From CAZIWW01 sp964543275 (lineage in GTDB: Bacteria; Patescibacteriota; Minisyncoccia; Moranbacterales; UBA11712), in NCBI GenBank assembly GCA_964543275.1, contig CAZIWW010000012.1, positions 1 through 22,142 on the forward strand: DNA of 22,142 nucleotides. Direction: 5' to 3'. Shown piece by piece: positions 13,849 to 22,142 of this stretch. The position numbers and the translations under genes were made by a program. The notes under the pieces are model-generated. The model had not been told where the DNA came from, searched no databases, and saw nothing but the letters and a program-made list of their open reading frames with translations. Each line of letters starts with the position of its first letter. The stretch's first letter is position 1.

Positions 13849-13961
13849 ACTCAAAGCTTAAAGCGCAAAGTGCAAAGCCACAACTCAAAACGTAAAACTA
13901 ATTTAGAAAGCTTTAAGCTTTTAGCTGTGGTTTTGCGTTTTGCGCTTTGAGCTTTCAGCTT
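13849..13961. repeat. rpmF-nusB spacer: two-arm heptad hairpin
   Basis: The left arm is ACTCAAA, GCTTAAA, GCGCAAA, GTGCAAA, GCCACAA, then CTCAAAA, CGTAAAA (13849-13897). The right arm is CTTTAAG, CTTTTAG, CTGTGGT, TTTGCGT, TTTGCGC, TTTGAGC, TTTCAGC (13910-13958). Only ~12 nt lies between them. The right arm touches the rpmF stop codon and the left arm ends ~9 nt from the nusB start. Confidence 0.9.
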
Positions 13962-14178
13962 ATTTCTTGCTCTTCTCTTTCTTTCTCTTCTTCTCCGCCT
14001 TCTTTGCCATATCAACCACCTCTTTGCCTTTATAATACCCGCAATACGGGCAGACTTCGCGTTGATTAATCATTCTAGCGCAATGAGAACAGGAAACTAA
14101 ATTTTTAGTTTTGAGCTTAAATCTAGCTCTGCGACGGTTTCTCCTGCCTTTTGTACAACGCCGTTTCGGAACAGACAT
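13960..14178 (-). CDS. rpmF: 50S ribosomal protein bL32
   Basis: A 72-aa zinc-ribbon ribosomal protein of the large subunit. It opens MSVPKRRCTKGRRNRRRARF, close to the bL32 consensus (VPKRRTSKSRR). Two Cys pairs, CSHC (res ~30-33) and CPYC (43-46), form the zinc site, with GYYKGKEVV after them. The C-terminal tail is a lysine-rich run (KKAEKKRKKEKSKK), longer than in most bL32 proteins. The stop codon abuts the heptad hairpin at 13849-13961. Confidence 0.95.
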   Translation of the reverse strand: MSVPKRRCTKGRRNRRRARFKLKTKNLVSCSHCARMINQREVCPYCGYYKGKEVVDMAKKAEKKRKKEKSKK

Positions 14179-14225
14179 AATGGTAAAAACTACTCAATAA
14201 TTATTAAAATGGCAACTAAGATGAT

Positions 14226-14252
14226 AGTATAATAAAATTTGGGTTTTGGCAA
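14226..14252 (-). promoter_or_regulatory. Candidate promoter for rpmF and downstream genes
   Basis: The minus strand has TTGCCA (14252-14247; 5/6 of the -35 consensus) and TATACT (14231-14226; 5/6 of the -10 consensus). Their spacing of 15 bp is slightly short. TACTAT, at a spacing of 17, is an alternative -10. The rpmF ATG is 47 nt downstream. Confidence 0.35.
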
Positions 14253-14258
14253 TAGAAA

Positions 14259-14369
14259 AAATCAAAGCGCAAAAACCAAATACCAAAACTACAGACCAAA
14301 AACTTCCAAACATTTCCGATGTTTTTAAGTTTCAATTTATATTTTTGGCTTTTGGTCTTTGGTTTTTGG
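14259..14369. repeat. rnhB-rpmF two-arm heptad hairpin entering rnhB
   Basis: The left arm is AAATCAA, AGCGCAA, AAACCAA, ATACCAA, AACTACA, GACCAAA (14259-14300). The right arm is TTTTTGG, CTTTTGG, TCTTTGG, TTTTTGG (14342-14369). The right arm is translated as the last ~11 residues of RNase HII (KPKTKDQKPKI). Confidence 0.85.
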
Positions 14370-14996
14370 TTTAACAAAAGTTTTCCGATGAATCCCGCAC
14401 GGCCCAAATTTCTTCAACATTTCAAAATGCAGCTTGGTTCCGTATCCCTTGTGTCTATCAAAACCATATTGGGGAAATTTACGGTGATAGTCAAGCATCA
14501 TCCTGTCCCGAGTAACTTTAGCCACTATAGATGCCGCCGAGATGGAAAAAACCGTCCTGTCCCCGTTCATTATCGGCTTTTGCTTTAATGAAATGTTTGG
14601 CAGAAATGCTTTGCCGTCCAGTAAAATTAAGCTGGGGTCGCTTTTGATTTTTCTTTTTAAATCGGATAGAGCTTTTTTCATCGCTAAAAATGTAGCCTGC
14701 ATAATGTTTATTCTGTCAATCGTCTTCTCGCCACACCAACCAGCGCCAAAACTAAAGTTTTCAGCAATAAAGCTATATGCCTTCTCCCTTTGTTTGGCGG
14801 AAAGAGTCTTGGAATCGCGAATCAACTGCCAGTGTTCGCGAGTCTTAACCCTTTTTATCCGCTCCGGAAAAACAACTACCGCCCCGGCTACCACTGGACC
14901 CGCCAAAGGCCCACGCCCAGCCTCGTCAACGCCAACTAAGACGTTAAGATTTTTATTCCAGTATTTATATTCCAAATCGAGAGTTGGCAGAATCAT
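14337..14996 (-). CDS. rnhB: Ribonuclease HII
   Basis: Removes single ribonucleotides and RNA primers from DNA. It has 219 aa from ATG 14996. Motifs: GVDEAGRGPLAGPVVAGAVV with the first catalytic D-E pair (res ~25-44), IRDSKTLSAKQRE, ILLDGKAFLPN, SISAASIVAKVTRDRMM and YGFDRHKGYGTKLH. An in-frame ATG 29 codons upstream is rejected because it gives a non-family hydrophobic stretch and because a -10 box lies just before 14996. After GIHRKTFV the tail KPKTKDQKPKI is encoded by the heptad array, so the original stop codon seems to have been displaced by repeat sequence. It is the first gene of the leftward train and diverges from dnaE. Confidence 0.95.
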   Translation of the reverse strand: MILPTLDLEYKYWNKNLNVLVGVDEAGRGPLAGPVVAGAVVVFPERIKRVKTREHWQLIRDSKTLSAKQREKAYSFIAENFSFGAGWCGEKTIDRINIMQATFLAMKKALSDLKRKIKSDPSLILLDGKAFLPNISLKQKPIMNGDRTVFSISAASIVAKVTRDRMMLDYHRKFPQYGFDRHKGYGTKLHFEMLKKFGPCGIHRKTFVKPKTKDQKPKI

Positions 14997-15003
14997 ATTT
15001 AAA

Positions 15004-15009
15004 AGTATA
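15004..15009 (-). promoter_or_regulatory. -10 box next to the rnhB start (leaderless type)
   Basis: TATACT on the minus strand ends 7 nt before the rnhB ATG (14996). This spacing predicts transcription starting at or within a nucleotide or two of the start codon. The -35 region is weak. Confidence 0.4.
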
Positions 15010-15083
15010 AAGTATTTAATGCAAAGCATAAAGCTTGTTGAGATGAAACCTCGACAAATGACAACTTCCAACTTTTCTGTCAA

Positions 15084-15094
15084 TGATATACAAT
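15084..15094 (+). promoter_or_regulatory. Extended -10 promoter candidate for dnaE
   Basis: TGA-TATACA (15084-15092), overlapping TACAAT (15089-15094), forms an extended -10. No clear -35 hexamer is present. The predicted transcript would have a leader of ~40 nt, which contains the AAGGGG Shine-Dalgarno-like sequence at 15118-15123. Confidence 0.4.
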
Positions 15095-15139
15095 AGAGGA
15101 AGAGACGATAAATCCTTGAAGGGGAATTAGTTTTTGATT

Positions 15140-18100
15140 ATGCCTAGCAACAACTCAAAACCAAAATTCGCTCATCTTCACGTCCACTCTCATTATTCTC
15201 TTCTCGACGGACTCGCTAAAATTGACGAGCTGATTGACCGCGCCAAGGAATTGGGAATGGACTCGCTGGCGCTAACTGACCACGGGGTAATGTACGGCGC
15301 TATTGAGTTTTATCAAAAGGCCAAAGAAAAAGGCATCAAGCCTATCATTGGCTGCGAGTTTTATTTGGCGCCCAACGGACTTAAAAACAAGCGGCCTAAA
15401 ATTGATGATCAAAGATATCACTTGGTCTTGCTGGCAAAAAATCAGGAAGGATATCAAAATCTCTTAAAGTTAGTGACAGTCGCTCACCTAAAGGGATTTT
15501 ATTACAAGCCCCGCATCGATAAAGAATTATTAAAAAAATATTCTGGAGGGCTAATTGGTCTCTCCGCATGCATTGAAGGAGAGGTTCCATCTTTAGCCAT
15601 AAGCGGGAAAATAGAGCAGGCAGAAAAAGCGGCTCGAGAATACGAGGCCATCCTGGGCAAAGGAAATTTTTATCTTGAAATTCAGCATCATCCGGGACTT
15701 GCTAATCAGAGTCTAGCTAACCGGCGGCTTATTGAAATGTCGCGGCGCACTGGAATTCCGCTAGTCGCAACCCACGATACGCACTACACGCGCCCCGAAC
15801 ACAATAAAATTCAGGATATTCTCCTTTGCATCCAAACCAACCGCAAGGTGAGCGACACCAATCGCATCAGTATGATGGACGATGACTTTTCTATGATAGA
15901 CCCGCAAATCCTGGCTGAAGCGTTTAAAGATACTCCGGAGGCGCTGGAAAACACGGTGAAAATCGCCAGCGAGTGCAATTTGGAAATAGAGCTCGGACAA
16001 ATTAAGCTTCCCAAATATGAAGTGCCGGACGGTTACACCGCCGACTCTTATTTAAGAAAGCTTTGCGAAGAGGGAATAAAAAACAGATATGGGGACAACA
16101 TTACCTCCAAACATCGCGAACGTTTAGATTATGAATTATCTGTCATTGAAAAAACTGGCTTCGCTTCTTACTTCCTTATAGTTCAAGACTTTGTCAACTG
16201 GGCTAAAAACCGAGGTATTGTTGTGGGACCAGGCAGGGGAAGCGCCGCCGGAAGTTTCGTTTCCTATCTCACTAATATTACCAACATCGATCCTATAAAG
16301 TATAATCTTCTCTTTGAAAGATTCTTAAATCCTGAAAGAATCTCTATGCCTGATGTTGATCTCGACTTCGCAGACACCAGACGCGATGAAGTTTTGGACT
16401 ATGTAAGAGAAAAATATGGCCACGATCACGTTGCCCAAATAATCACCTTCGGAACTATGGCCGCCCGCGGAGCCGTCCGAGACGCCGGTCGAGCGCTGGG
16501 TTATCCGTACGACTACTGCGACAAAACCGCCAAAATGATTCCAATGAACTCTTCCATATCGGAGGCAATCTCCAACGTTCCCGAACTTTCGGAATTTTAC
16601 CAAAGCGACCCAGCCGCTAAAAAACTTTTAGACGCCGCTTCCCATCTGGAAGGAGTAGCCCGGCATGCTTCTATGCATGCTTGCGGGTTAGTAATCACCC
16701 CCAAACCGGTTGACGAATACACTCCACTCCAATACGTCGCCGGCGACACTAAAAATGTGGTGACCCAATACTCCTCTTCAACCAAATCCAGCTTTGTGGA
16801 AAAAATAGGCTTGCTTAAAATGGATTTTCTTGGGCTTAAAAACTTAACAATTATTCAAGACGCTATAAACATTATTAAAAAAACCAAAGGACTGGAAATC
16901 AACATCAATGAAATTCCTCTCGACGACAAGAAAACTTTCCAATTCCTCCAAGACGCTCTTACTACCGGAATATTTCAGTTGGAAAGCAGCGGGATGAAAA
17001 GATATCTCAAGCTGCTCAAGCCAACCAGCTTTGAAGACATCATTGCTATGGTGGCTCTCTACCGTCCTGGTCCCATGGATTGGATTCCGGATTTCATCGC
17101 ACGAAAGCACGGCCGCAAGAAAATTGAATACATTCATCCCAAATTGGAACCGATTCTTAAAAACACCTACGGAGTAGCCGTCTATCAGGAACAGGTAATG
17201 CAAATTTCCCAAGCCTTGGCCGGTTACTCTCTAGGCGAAGCCGATATTCTCCGTAAAGCCGTGGGTAAAAAAATCCCAGAACTAATCAAAGAGCAGAAAA
17301 TTAAATTTATTGATGGTTGCATTAGAAACAAAATAGACCGTGACACCGCAGAAAAAGTTTTTTCCTTCATCGAACCATTTGCCGGCTACGGATTCAACCG
17401 ATCCCACGCCGCCTGTTATGCCTTAATCGGCTATCAAACAGCATATCTTAAAGCTCACTTCCCAACCGAATTTATGGCGGCGCTATTGACATCCGATCAA
17501 CAGGATATCGACAGAGTGGCAATTGAAGTTGACGAATGCCGCCATATGGGAATCGAAGTTCTTCCGCCAAACATAAACGAGAGCTTTGCTACCTTTACAG
17601 TCATCTCCAACAAAGACGAAAATGAAAAAATCCGTTTTGGATTGGAAGCTATTAAAAATGTTGGACATAATGTGGCTAACGCCATCGTCGAGGAGAGAAA
17701 GCAAAACGGCCGCTTCGAAAATCTAACCAGCTTCATAGAAAGAGTTCAGAATAAAGATCTCAATAAAAAATCGCTAGAAAGTCTCATTAAGAGCGGAGCC
17801 ATGGATGAGCTTGGCGAACGAGGACAGCTTCTGGCCAACATTGAAAACTTATTAAATCACGCCAAAAATTTTCAGAAAAATCAGTCTTCTAATCAGGTAA
17901 GTTTGTTCGGCTCGGACAGTTCGGTTGAACTGCCTCCCATTAAGTTAGAAGAGGTCCCAGCGGCAGACAAACAGCAAAAACTGGCTTGGGAAAAAGAACT
18001 CCTGGGTCTTTACATCAGCGAACATCCGCTGGCAGAATACATTGATTATTTCAGAGACGTCGCCACCCCAATTTCTCAAGTTGACGCAACTATGGCAGGC

Positions 18101-18585
18101 AACACCGTCACCATCGGCGGCATCATCGACAAAGTCAAAAAGATTTTTCTTAAAAATCAAAAAACTATGCTCTTCGCAAGCATGGAAGACACCGCCGCCA
18201 AGATGGAAGTCATTGTATTTCCTAAAACCCTGGAGCAATACTCCTCTTTTTGGGAAGAAGGAAAAATAGTTTTAGTCACTGGAAAAGTTTCTGACAGAGA
18301 CGACACCTTAAAAATAATCTGCGACGAAGCAAAGATTGTAAGCAAAGAAGAGCTGGAAGCGCGAAAAGACGCGATAGCCAATAAAGAGAAAAACAAGAAA
18401 AAAAATATTTTGCAAAAACTATTCATCTCGCTAAACCAAGGAGTCAGTTCGCAAACTCTGCGCCGAATATCAGAAGTGCTTAGCCAAACTGAAAAAGGAA
18501 ATTGCAAAGTTTATTTGGAAATCAAAAGAAACGGATCAGCTGTTCCCGATAAATTGGAAACACCGTTTCAAATAAAATACACGCC
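15140..18585 (+). CDS. dnaE: DNA polymerase III subunit alpha DnaE (3' end lost in gap)
   Basis: Replicative C-family DNA polymerase. About 1,148 residues are visible, close to full length. Order: PHP domain with HLHVHSHYSLLDG (res ~12-24) and LALTDHGVMYG; palm with VVGPGRGSAAGSFVSYLT and the catalytic PDVDLDFAD (from ~404); fingers/thumb with HASMHACGLVI, YRPGPMDWIPDFI, AVYQEQVMQI and FNRSHAACYALIGYQTAYLK; a helix-hairpin-helix near res ~840 (IKNVGHNVANAIVEE); and an OB fold with TVTIGGIIDKVKK (from ~985). The frame breaks off in Ns just after KLETPFQIKYTP, normally a few dozen residues from the end. ATG 15140 was chosen. TTG 15134 is in frame and better spaced (10 nt against 16) from AAGGGG, so it is a real alternative. 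The continuous frame through the Ns to 19843 is an artefact. Confidence 0.97.
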
Positions 18586-18685
18586 NNNNNNNNNNNNNNN
18601 NNNNNNNNNNNNNNNNNNNNNNNNNNNNNNNNNNNNNNNNNNNNNNNNNNNNNNNNNNNNNNNNNNNNNNNNNNNNNNNNNNNNN
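18586..18685. other. Scaffold gap of 100 Ns
   Basis: Exactly 100 Ns of placeholder length. It removes the dnaE 3' end, the spacer, and the start of the next gene. Joining the two flanking frames would fuse unrelated proteins. Confidence 0.98.
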
Positions 18686-19843
18686 CAATATAATAATGTT
18701 CCTCATCGAAGATTATTCTGGACATTCATCACTGTAGTGATTATTGCGGCTCTTGCGGTAGCCAACTTCACGCTGACTAGAGCAACTATCACGATTCACC
18801 CCAAGCAAACCAAGAAAGTCTCTGAAGTCAACATAACTATTGACATTCACGCCGTCAAGCCGGATTTTTCCAGTTCGGTTCTGCCCGGAAGGATTTTGGA
18901 GTTAGAGGGAGAAATCACGGAAGATATAACTAATATCAGCCTCCGCCGGACCGAAGATTTCTCAAGCGGAATCGTAGAAATTAAAAACATCTGGAAAAAA
19001 GATTTCTATCTTCGAAAGGGCGCGGAATTAGTTCAGGGAGAATCACCCGAAGCTCTCGGCAACAAACCTAAAAATATTTTTCTTTTAGATGAAGAAACTA
19101 TAGCGCCTGCCAACGGGTCAGTTACTGCTACAGTTACCGCTAAAAAACCCGGCGTTGCGGGAAACATTCCGCCGGGAAAATTTTATTTCCTGCGGATGAG
19201 CCGCTGGAACCGCGAGCGCATCTGGGCCGAGAACAAAGAAGCTTTCTCTGGAGGGGAAAAAGAAATTAGAGTAGTAGCCGAAGAAGATATAAACAGAGCC
19301 GTTAACAAAGTTGCCGAAGATCTTGGAAAAAGAGAGTTGGAGAAAATGAAAAGCCAAATCTCAACCGATGAAAAAACTTATCCAAGCTTAACTAGAGTCG
19401 AAATTATTGAAAGCCATGCCAGCGTTGAGCCAGAAACAGAGACAGAAAAATTTCAGATGAGAGTCAGAGGAAAAGTGTCCGCTATAGTGTTGAATGAAAA
19501 AGATCTAAAGGAGATGGCCATTGAGAAATTTAAGGGCTCGGTTGGAGCCAGCAGTGAAATTTCTAAAATAAACAAGGGTCAGATAAAGTACGAATTAGAC
19601 GATTCGCAAACAAACGACGGTAAAGCCAAAGTAAAAGTAATTATTAGCGGCATTCTAGTTCCCAAGCTCTCCAGTCAAATCTTCGAAAAGCAACCCATCA
19701 TCGGCTATAACTATAACGCTCTTCGCGAACGCTTTTCCAAATTCCCCGAAATTGATTTTATCGAAGTCAAGTTCTTCCCCGCCTGGAAAAAGTCCGTCCC
19801 GTCATTCAAAAGTCAGATCAATTTTGAGGTTGGAGTGAAATAA
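18686..19843 (+). CDS. Membrane-anchored baseplate J-like protein (5' end lost in gap)
   Basis: 385 residues are visible, with the N-terminus missing. A single strong transmembrane helix (LFWTFITVVIIAALAVANF, ~res 10-28 of the visible part) is followed by an extracytoplasmic region. That region begins TLTRATITIHPKQTKKVSEV and has repeated beta-rich blocks: ITEDITNISLRRTEDFSSGIVEIKN, a ...NGSVTATVTAKKPGVAGNIPPG block, then alternating helices and strands. In my recollection this layout matches proteins common in CPR genomes that are annotated baseplate J/gp47-like from a partial domain match; that label does not imply phage origin. A short cytoplasmic head before the helix suggests a type II (N-in) surface anchor. 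No catalytic residues are recognisable. Function unknown; a cell-surface or appendage role is only inference. Confidence 0.65.
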   Translation, partial: QYNNVPHRRLFWTFITVVIIAALAVANFTLTRATITIHPKQTKKVSEVNITIDIHAVKPDFSSSVLPGRILELEGEITEDITNISLRRTEDFSSGIVEIKNIWKKDFYLRKGAELVQGESPEALGNKPKNIFLLDEETIAPANGSVTATVTAKKPGVAGNIPPGKFYFLRMSRWNRERIWAENKEAFSGGEKEIRVVAEEDINRAVNKVAEDLGKRELEKMKSQISTDEKTYPSLTRVEIIESHASVEPETETEKFQMRVRGKVSAIVLNEKDLKEMAIEKFKGSVGASSEISKINKGQIKYELDDSQTNDGKAKVKVIISGILVPKLSSQIFEKQPIIGYNYNALRERFSKFPEIDFIEVKFFPAWKKSVPSFKSQINFEVGVK

Positions 19844-19916
19844 ATAACAAGAAATATACAACCTCTCCACTTCGCCACGAGATTGTTTTTTATACATCTT
19901 AAAATAATTAGGCAAA

Positions 19917-20981
19917 ATGGAATTTTACATATTCGTCACCAAGTGCTGTAATCTGAATTGCAAGTATTGCTCCGCGGTTAATATTCAAAGAGGCTCTCCG
20001 CCAAAAGGAGATTGGCCGGATGTAAAACAAGTCTCAAATTTTATTTTGAGAAATTTAAGCAACAAAAGAAATAACATTGTTTTTTACGGTGGAGAACCTC
20101 TTTTGAACCAAGAATGGATTAAGAAATTTATCAAGCTAACCAAAAATAAAAATCTAACTTTTACTCTACAAACCAACGGAGTACTTCTGGATAAAACCAA
20201 CAATTACATCCTTGAGAACCTAGACTTTATATTTGTATCCATAGATGGAAACAAAAAGATAACGGACAAATACCGCGGCAGAGGCACGTACAATAAAATT
20301 TTATCCAATCTCCGCTCGGCCAAACCCAAAATCAAAGGAAAATTACTAGCCCGGATGACTTTAACGCCCGAAAACTCAGTCTACGACTCGGTAACCCACC
20401 TCCTCAATTTAAACATATTCGACTATATTTTCTGGCAATTAGAGAACTCCCAACGCAAAATCAATTATTCACAAACTAAAAAGCGCTACCAAAAGGATAT
20501 TCGAAAATTAACAGATCTTTGGATTGAAAATATTGCCAGCGGAAAGATCGTTGGAATTATTCCATTCCAGGCTATTACGCTGTCTATACTAAACAAGAAA
20601 CGACATGACTCTTACAGATGTGGCGCTGGGACATATCTAGTAACAATTGATTCTGATGGCAACTGCTATTCCTGCGATGAGTTGCTGGAGCCAGAATTCA
20701 AAATCGGATCTATAAACAACGGTATTAAACAAAGAAAGTTATCCAGTCCAAATCGTTCCAAATTTTGTTTAGATTGCGACATCGGCCAGATCTGTGGAGG
20801 TAGGTGCTTTAAAGCCTCGCTGAAATTCCCCACCGAAAAATTCAAGTTCTATTGTGATATGACTAAAATCTTGGCCAAAGAAATCCAAAACAAAATTCCG
20901 CAGATTAAATCGCTGATCCAAAAAGGAAAAATATCCGCGAGAGACCTAGGATACGATTGTGTTACAGAGGAGATTCCTTAG
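19917..20981 (+). CDS. Radical SAM/SPASM protein, putative peptide-modifying enzyme
   Basis: A 354-aa radical SAM enzyme. The N-terminal cluster motif is C11-NLN-C15-KY-C18 (CX3CX2C). It is followed by FYGGEPLLNQEW (SAM-binding GGEP), LQTNGVLLD, FVSIDGNKKITDKYRGRGTYNKI and the end of the partial TIM barrel. The C-terminal part is cysteine-rich: CGAGTYLVTIDSDGNCYSCDE (C235 onward), then FCLDCDIGQICGGRC and FYCDM. This is a SPASM/twitch pattern that binds auxiliary 4Fe-4S clusters. It most resembles peptide maturases of the AF1577-like type as I recall them. No short precursor peptide is visible in the 73-nt gap upstream or the region downstream, so the substrate is unknown. It is followed by a terminator and the convergent rRNA operon. 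Confidence 0.85.
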   Translation: MEFYIFVTKCCNLNCKYCSAVNIQRGSPPKGDWPDVKQVSNFILRNLSNKRNNIVFYGGEPLLNQEWIKKFIKLTKNKNLTFTLQTNGVLLDKTNNYILENLDFIFVSIDGNKKITDKYRGRGTYNKILSNLRSAKPKIKGKLLARMTLTPENSVYDSVTHLLNLNIFDYIFWQLENSQRKINYSQTKKRYQKDIRKLTDLWIENIASGKIVGIIPFQAITLSILNKKRHDSYRCGAGTYLVTIDSDGNCYSCDELLEPEFKIGSINNGIKQRKLSSPNRSKFCLDCDIGQICGGRCFKASLKFPTEKFKFYCDMTKILAKEIQNKIPQIKSLIQKGKISARDLGYDCVTEEIP

Positions 20982-21000
20982 CATGCTTGCTTTATAAACA

Positions 21001-21026
21001 AAAAACCGCGTTCAAGCGGCTTTTTT
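21001..21026. terminator. Bidirectional intrinsic terminator
   Basis: AAAAACCGC, loop GTTCAA, GCGGCTTTTTT: a GC core of CCGC/GCGG flanked by A and T tracts. It reads as a Rho-independent terminator for the radical SAM gene on the plus strand and, with T6 on the opposite strand, for the convergent 5S end of the rRNA operon. Confidence 0.75.
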
Positions 21027-21054
21027 ATTTTCCCGCGCTTTCTTTAAGAACAAA

Positions 21055-21173
21055 ATTCTCGGCATCGACCTACTCTTCCCCGGTAAACCGGGGGACCATC
21101 GGCGCTGGCAGGCTTAACTGCCGAATTCGAGATGGAATCGGGTGTACCACTGCCGCTAGAGACACCGAGAATT
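21055..21173 (-). rRNA. rrf: 5S ribosomal RNA
   Basis: The minus strand shows the 5S architecture. Terminal stem ATTCTCGG / CCGAGAAT closes the molecule (21172 and 21055). Within it are GGTACACCCGATTCCATCTC, GAATTCGGCAGTTAAGCC (loop B/C consensus, compare CCGAACTCAGAAGT) and GCGCCGATGGT ... GAAGAGTAGG. The length of ~119 nt is normal. It follows 23S in the usual order. Confidence 0.92.
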
Positions 21174-21445
21174 TTATCCTCAAGTTTCACGCTGTTAAAT
21201 AATTTCATAAGGCAAAATCTCTATCTATAGAACTCAACAGGGTAAATTTTTAAAAAGCGTTTATTACAGGCGAGGTAAATATAAAAAATATAACGGATAA
21301 AACGATGATTGTTGATATAGATATCACCAAAACAAAACTTCTTTTGTAATTCATTATCTTCATAACTATTCGTATTCCATCCTATGATACTATTTTCCCA
21401 TTTAATTCTTCGCTCGTCAACCGAAGATATCCACAGACAGCGCTC

Positions 21446-21466
21446 GCGTCTCGCGTAGCGAGATGC
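21446..21466. repeat. Small REP-like hairpin in the 23S-5S spacer
   Basis: GCGTCTCGC and GCGAGATGC around the loop GTA: a 9-bp stem with one G-T pair. It has the same geometry (short perfect stem, 3-nt loop) as the hairpins around the RAYT gene. Confidence 0.6.
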
Positions 21467-21572
21467 TTCGCTTGTATGCTAATTGTCGCGAATGTCTAAA
21501 CAAATGAATTTGAATGAAGTCATTCGCATGCATTGGTTTTTATAATTCGCGACCATTCGCATAAAAAGTGAG

Positions 21573-21591
21573 TATCACACGCAGTGTGATA
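21573..21591. repeat. Small REP-like hairpin in the 23S-5S spacer
   Basis: TATCACAC and GTGTGATA around the loop GCA: a perfect 8-bp stem. Geometry as in the other REP-like hairpins; the sequence is unrelated to theirs. Confidence 0.6.
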
Positions 21592-21643
21592 TGAACGCCA
21601 TTAGTGACTTCTAATTGCCAGTCAACGTTGTGATAAAAAATAG

Positions 21644-22142
<499 letters not shown>

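Larger units (their letters stand above)
21174..21643. other. 23S-5S spacer, 470 bp, no gene
   Basis: No tRNA or reading frame was recognised on either strand. It contains two small perfect hairpins (listed separately) and repeated ATTCGC/GCGAAT words around 21485-21560 that weakly resemble the heptad family. This is a long spacer for a 23S-5S junction. Confidence 0.6.

Noticed and set aside
94..14369. CRISPR array or diversity-generating element as an explanation of the repeats
   Set aside because: The repeat period is 7 nt, with no spacers of 25-40 nt, no cas genes and no reverse transcriptase.
14542..15096. A 184-codon plus-strand frame
   Set aside because: It is antisense to rnhB, which has all RNase HII motifs; no family features in the antisense product.
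15134..19843. A single 1,569-residue reading frame joining dnaE and the downstream gene
   Set aside because: It passes through 100 Ns of arbitrary length. The left part ends as DnaE normally does and the right part is an unrelated membrane protein.
20957..21202. An 81-codon frame after the radical SAM gene
   Set aside because: It reads through the terminator and the 5S rRNA gene.
21174..21643. A tRNA in the 23S-5S spacer
   Set aside because: No TPsiC-type GGTTCRA segment or acceptor pairing was seen on either strand.

Overview
The window is a bacterial chromosome segment carrying only single-copy housekeeping genes, an rRNA operon end and a few accessory genes. Standard code applies: UGA ends trmD and the AbiEii-like gene, and no gene has internal UGA. 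The short compact proteins, an SMC of only ~771 residues, a membrane-anchored 'baseplate J-like' protein and A/T-rich repeats in nearly every spacer suggest a Patescibacteria/CPR (Parcubacteria-like) genome. That placement is inference from gene style, not a phylogeny. Two 100-N runs (9299-9398, 18586-18685) mark scaffold gaps, so this is probably a metagenome or draft assembly.

Layout. From about 15.0 kb leftwards one long minus-strand gene train runs in transcription order: rnhB, rpmF, nusB, rnc, smc, rpsP (cut by gap 1), khpA, trmD, a REP-associated tyrosine transposase (RAYT), ftsW, murG, a patatin-like lipase, murC, a two-gene AbiEii-like nucleotidyltransferase module, murB, and the first codons of another gene at the left edge. 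It combines ribosome and RNA maturation genes (rnhB to trmD) with peptidoglycan precursor and division genes (ftsW to murB). From 15.1 kb rightwards lie dnaE (last few codons lost in gap 2), a membrane-anchored baseplate J-like protein whose start is lost in the same gap, and a radical SAM/SPASM enzyme. A terminator that works in both directions separates these from the convergent rRNA operon end (5S, then the 3' part of 23S, minus strand).

The most unusual content is not a gene. Almost every spacer longer than ~100 bp in the minus-strand train contains a degenerate tandem array with a strict 7-nt period, usually as two complementary arms (A-rich units of CAAANNN type, then T-rich NNNTTTG type) able to form a long hairpin. 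The unit words differ from locus to locus but match between the arms of one locus. The same arrays occur inside genes as in-frame inserts (two in murB, one in trmD, the C-terminal tail of rnhB) and in the 23S rRNA, where they expand the helix-98 region by more than 100 nt. A second repeat type is a small perfect hairpin (6-9 bp stem, 3-nt loop). It flanks the RAYT gene, lies inside the RAYT reading frame, and variants bracket the 23S insert and sit in the 5S-23S spacer. Together these look like a repeat system that may be undescribed and that tolerates, or even uses, insertion into coding and rRNA sequence.
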